From NCBI GenBank assembly GCA_044227665.1, contig JBGAWK010000051.1, positions 1 to 17,799 on the forward strand: a stretch of 17,799 nt of DNA, written 5' to 3'. The notes beneath the pieces were generated by a model. That model was not told the DNA's origin and ran no database searches. It saw nothing but the letters and a program-made list of their open reading frames with translations. Of the stretch, positions 15,612 to 17,799 are shown one piece after another. Within the stretch, counting starts at the first letter, position 1. Each line of letters starts with the position of its first letter. The stretch comes from JBGAWK01 sp044227665. Its GTDB lineage: Bacteria > Bacteroidota > Bacteroidia > Chitinophagales > JADIYW01. The position numbers and the translations under genes were made by a program.

Positions 15612-15664
15612 CTTTCAGCATTTTATTAGTCCAAATTAATTAAGACTAATATGATATAATAACT

Positions 15665-15738
15665 GGGGGATTAGCTCAGCTGGCTAGAGCACCTGCCTTG
15701 CACGCAGGGGGTCAACGGTTCGAATCCGTTATCCTCCA
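15665..15738 (+). tRNA. tRNA-Ala (anticodon UGC)
   Basis: 74 nt. The acceptor GGGGGAT pairs with ATCCTCC with one G-U pair, and the discriminator is A15738. The anticodon stem CCTGC/GCAGG encloses CTTGCAC, giving UGC. The T-arm is AACGG-TTCGAAT-CCGTT. CCA is not fully encoded: the discriminator is followed by CA only. Confidence 0.97.
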
Positions 15739-15776
15739 CAATCATGCAGAATAGGAAGATGCGGAGCGCCCCGATT

Positions 15777-15821
15777 ATATTGTGAATGACATTACTAATA
15801 ATGCAGTTTCATCCACAATAT
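15777..15821 (+). other. Two-level hairpin in the tRNA-Ala-23S spacer
   Basis: ATATTGTG (15777-15784) pairs with CACAATAT (15814-15821). Inside it CATTA (15790-15794) pairs with TAATG (15799-15803). It lies between tRNA-Ala and the tRNA relic and may serve precursor processing. Confidence 0.4.
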
Positions 15822-15825
15822 GAAG

Positions 15826-15901
15826 GTAAATGTATGTAGATATTTCAGAATTAAGTCTTTGGAAAGGCATTAGCCTAAGGGTTCGACTCCCTTGACTTTA
15901 C
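15826..15901 (+). pseudogene. tRNA relic with intact T-arm
   Basis: AAGGG-TTCGACT-CCCTT (15877-15893) is a perfect T-arm with the universal GGTTCGANTCC motif, followed by GACTTTAC, a plausible 3' acceptor strand. Two 5' partners are possible. GTAAA (15826-15830) pairs with TTTAC (15897-15901) and gives a 76-nt tRNA-length element. TTAAGTC (15851-15857) pairs at 6 of 7 positions with GACTTTA and gives a 50-nt element without D-arm. A 4-bp hairpin AGGC-ATTA-GCCT (15865-15876) sits before the T-arm. No normal D-arm or 7-nt anticodon loop can be drawn, so it looks decayed. The original amino acid cannot be told. Confidence 0.55.
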
Positions 15902-15906
15902 AAGTA

Positions 15907-15922
15907 TTCTGCTTCGGCAGAA
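15907..15922 (+). promoter_or_regulatory. UUCG-loop hairpin upstream of boxA 3
   Basis: TTCTGC and GCAGAA form a perfect 6-bp stem closed by the stable TTCG tetraloop. It ends 2 nt before a boxA-like element, the same order as boxB-boxA in other rrn operons. It could also mark the start of the 23S leader. Confidence 0.5.
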
Positions 15923-15924
15923 AA

Positions 15925-15935
15925 GTTCTTTGACA
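15925..15935 (+). promoter_or_regulatory. boxA-like element 3 (23S leader)
   Basis: GTTCTTTGACA lies 28 nt before 23S and matches the two leader copies over GTTCTTT. A second boxA before 23S is common in rrn operons and renews the antitermination complex. Confidence 0.55.
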
Positions 15936-15962
15936 TATTGTTTTGTTATCACAAATAAATTT

Positions 15963-17799
<1,837 letters not shown>

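Noticed and set aside
15739..15905. tmRNA or other named RNA in the tRNA-Ala-23S spacer
   Set aside because: A T-arm is present, but the space is far too short for a tmRNA and no tag-coding region exists. A tRNA relic explains it better.

Overview
The window comes from a member of the Bacteroidota. Several independent signals agree: promoters of the TTTG-N19/20-TAnnTTTG type instead of -35/-10 boxes, starts mostly without Shine-Dalgarno sequences, a secreted protease ending in a type IX secretion (T9SS) sorting domain, a BtuB-BtuG type vitamin B12 uptake pair, and Bacteroidota-like 16S rRNA. The base composition is AT-rich outside the rRNA genes. The 16S looks closest to Chitinophagales-type sequences, but I recall this rather than compute it.

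Layout. The left part (1-3302) is on the minus strand: the first 17 codons of an unidentified gene, pyrB, pyrR (4-nt ATGA overlap with pyrB) and recN. pyrR and recN each have a TAnnTTTG box exactly 4 nt before the ATG, which predicts leaderless or nearly leaderless mRNAs. A gene-free divergent region of about 0.7 kb (3315-4019) holds inverted repeats, a 16-bp perfect palindrome and a degenerate direct repeat.

The middle is on the plus strand. A cobalamin riboswitch with its own promoter controls btuB and, through an ATGA overlap, a BtuG-like beta-propeller surface lipoprotein. Together these form an outer-membrane B12 capture and import unit. Then come tRNA-Ser(UGA) with a palindromic terminator, glyA with its own promoter, and a 0.7-kb gene-free stretch with two strong inverted repeats. 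Next is a large secreted metzincin protease of 1272 aa: signal peptide, propeptide, HExxHxxGxxH zinc site, six near-identical-length fn3-like repeats, two further Ig/fn3-like modules and a T9SS C-terminal domain.

The right end is an rRNA operon in the order 16S - tRNA-Ile(GAU) - tRNA-Ala(UGC) - 23S (cut by the window end). It has tandem consensus promoters, three boxA-like antitermination elements (one just after a UUCG-loop hairpin), and a long-range stem flanking the 16S gene. A decayed tRNA with an intact T-arm lies in the spacer between tRNA-Ala and 23S.

I found no mobile element, CRISPR array, phage or defence island. The most unusual items are the tRNA relic in the rrn spacer, the leaderless promoter geometry, the SD-in-loop hairpin of btuB, and the exact 267-bp module periodicity of the protease.
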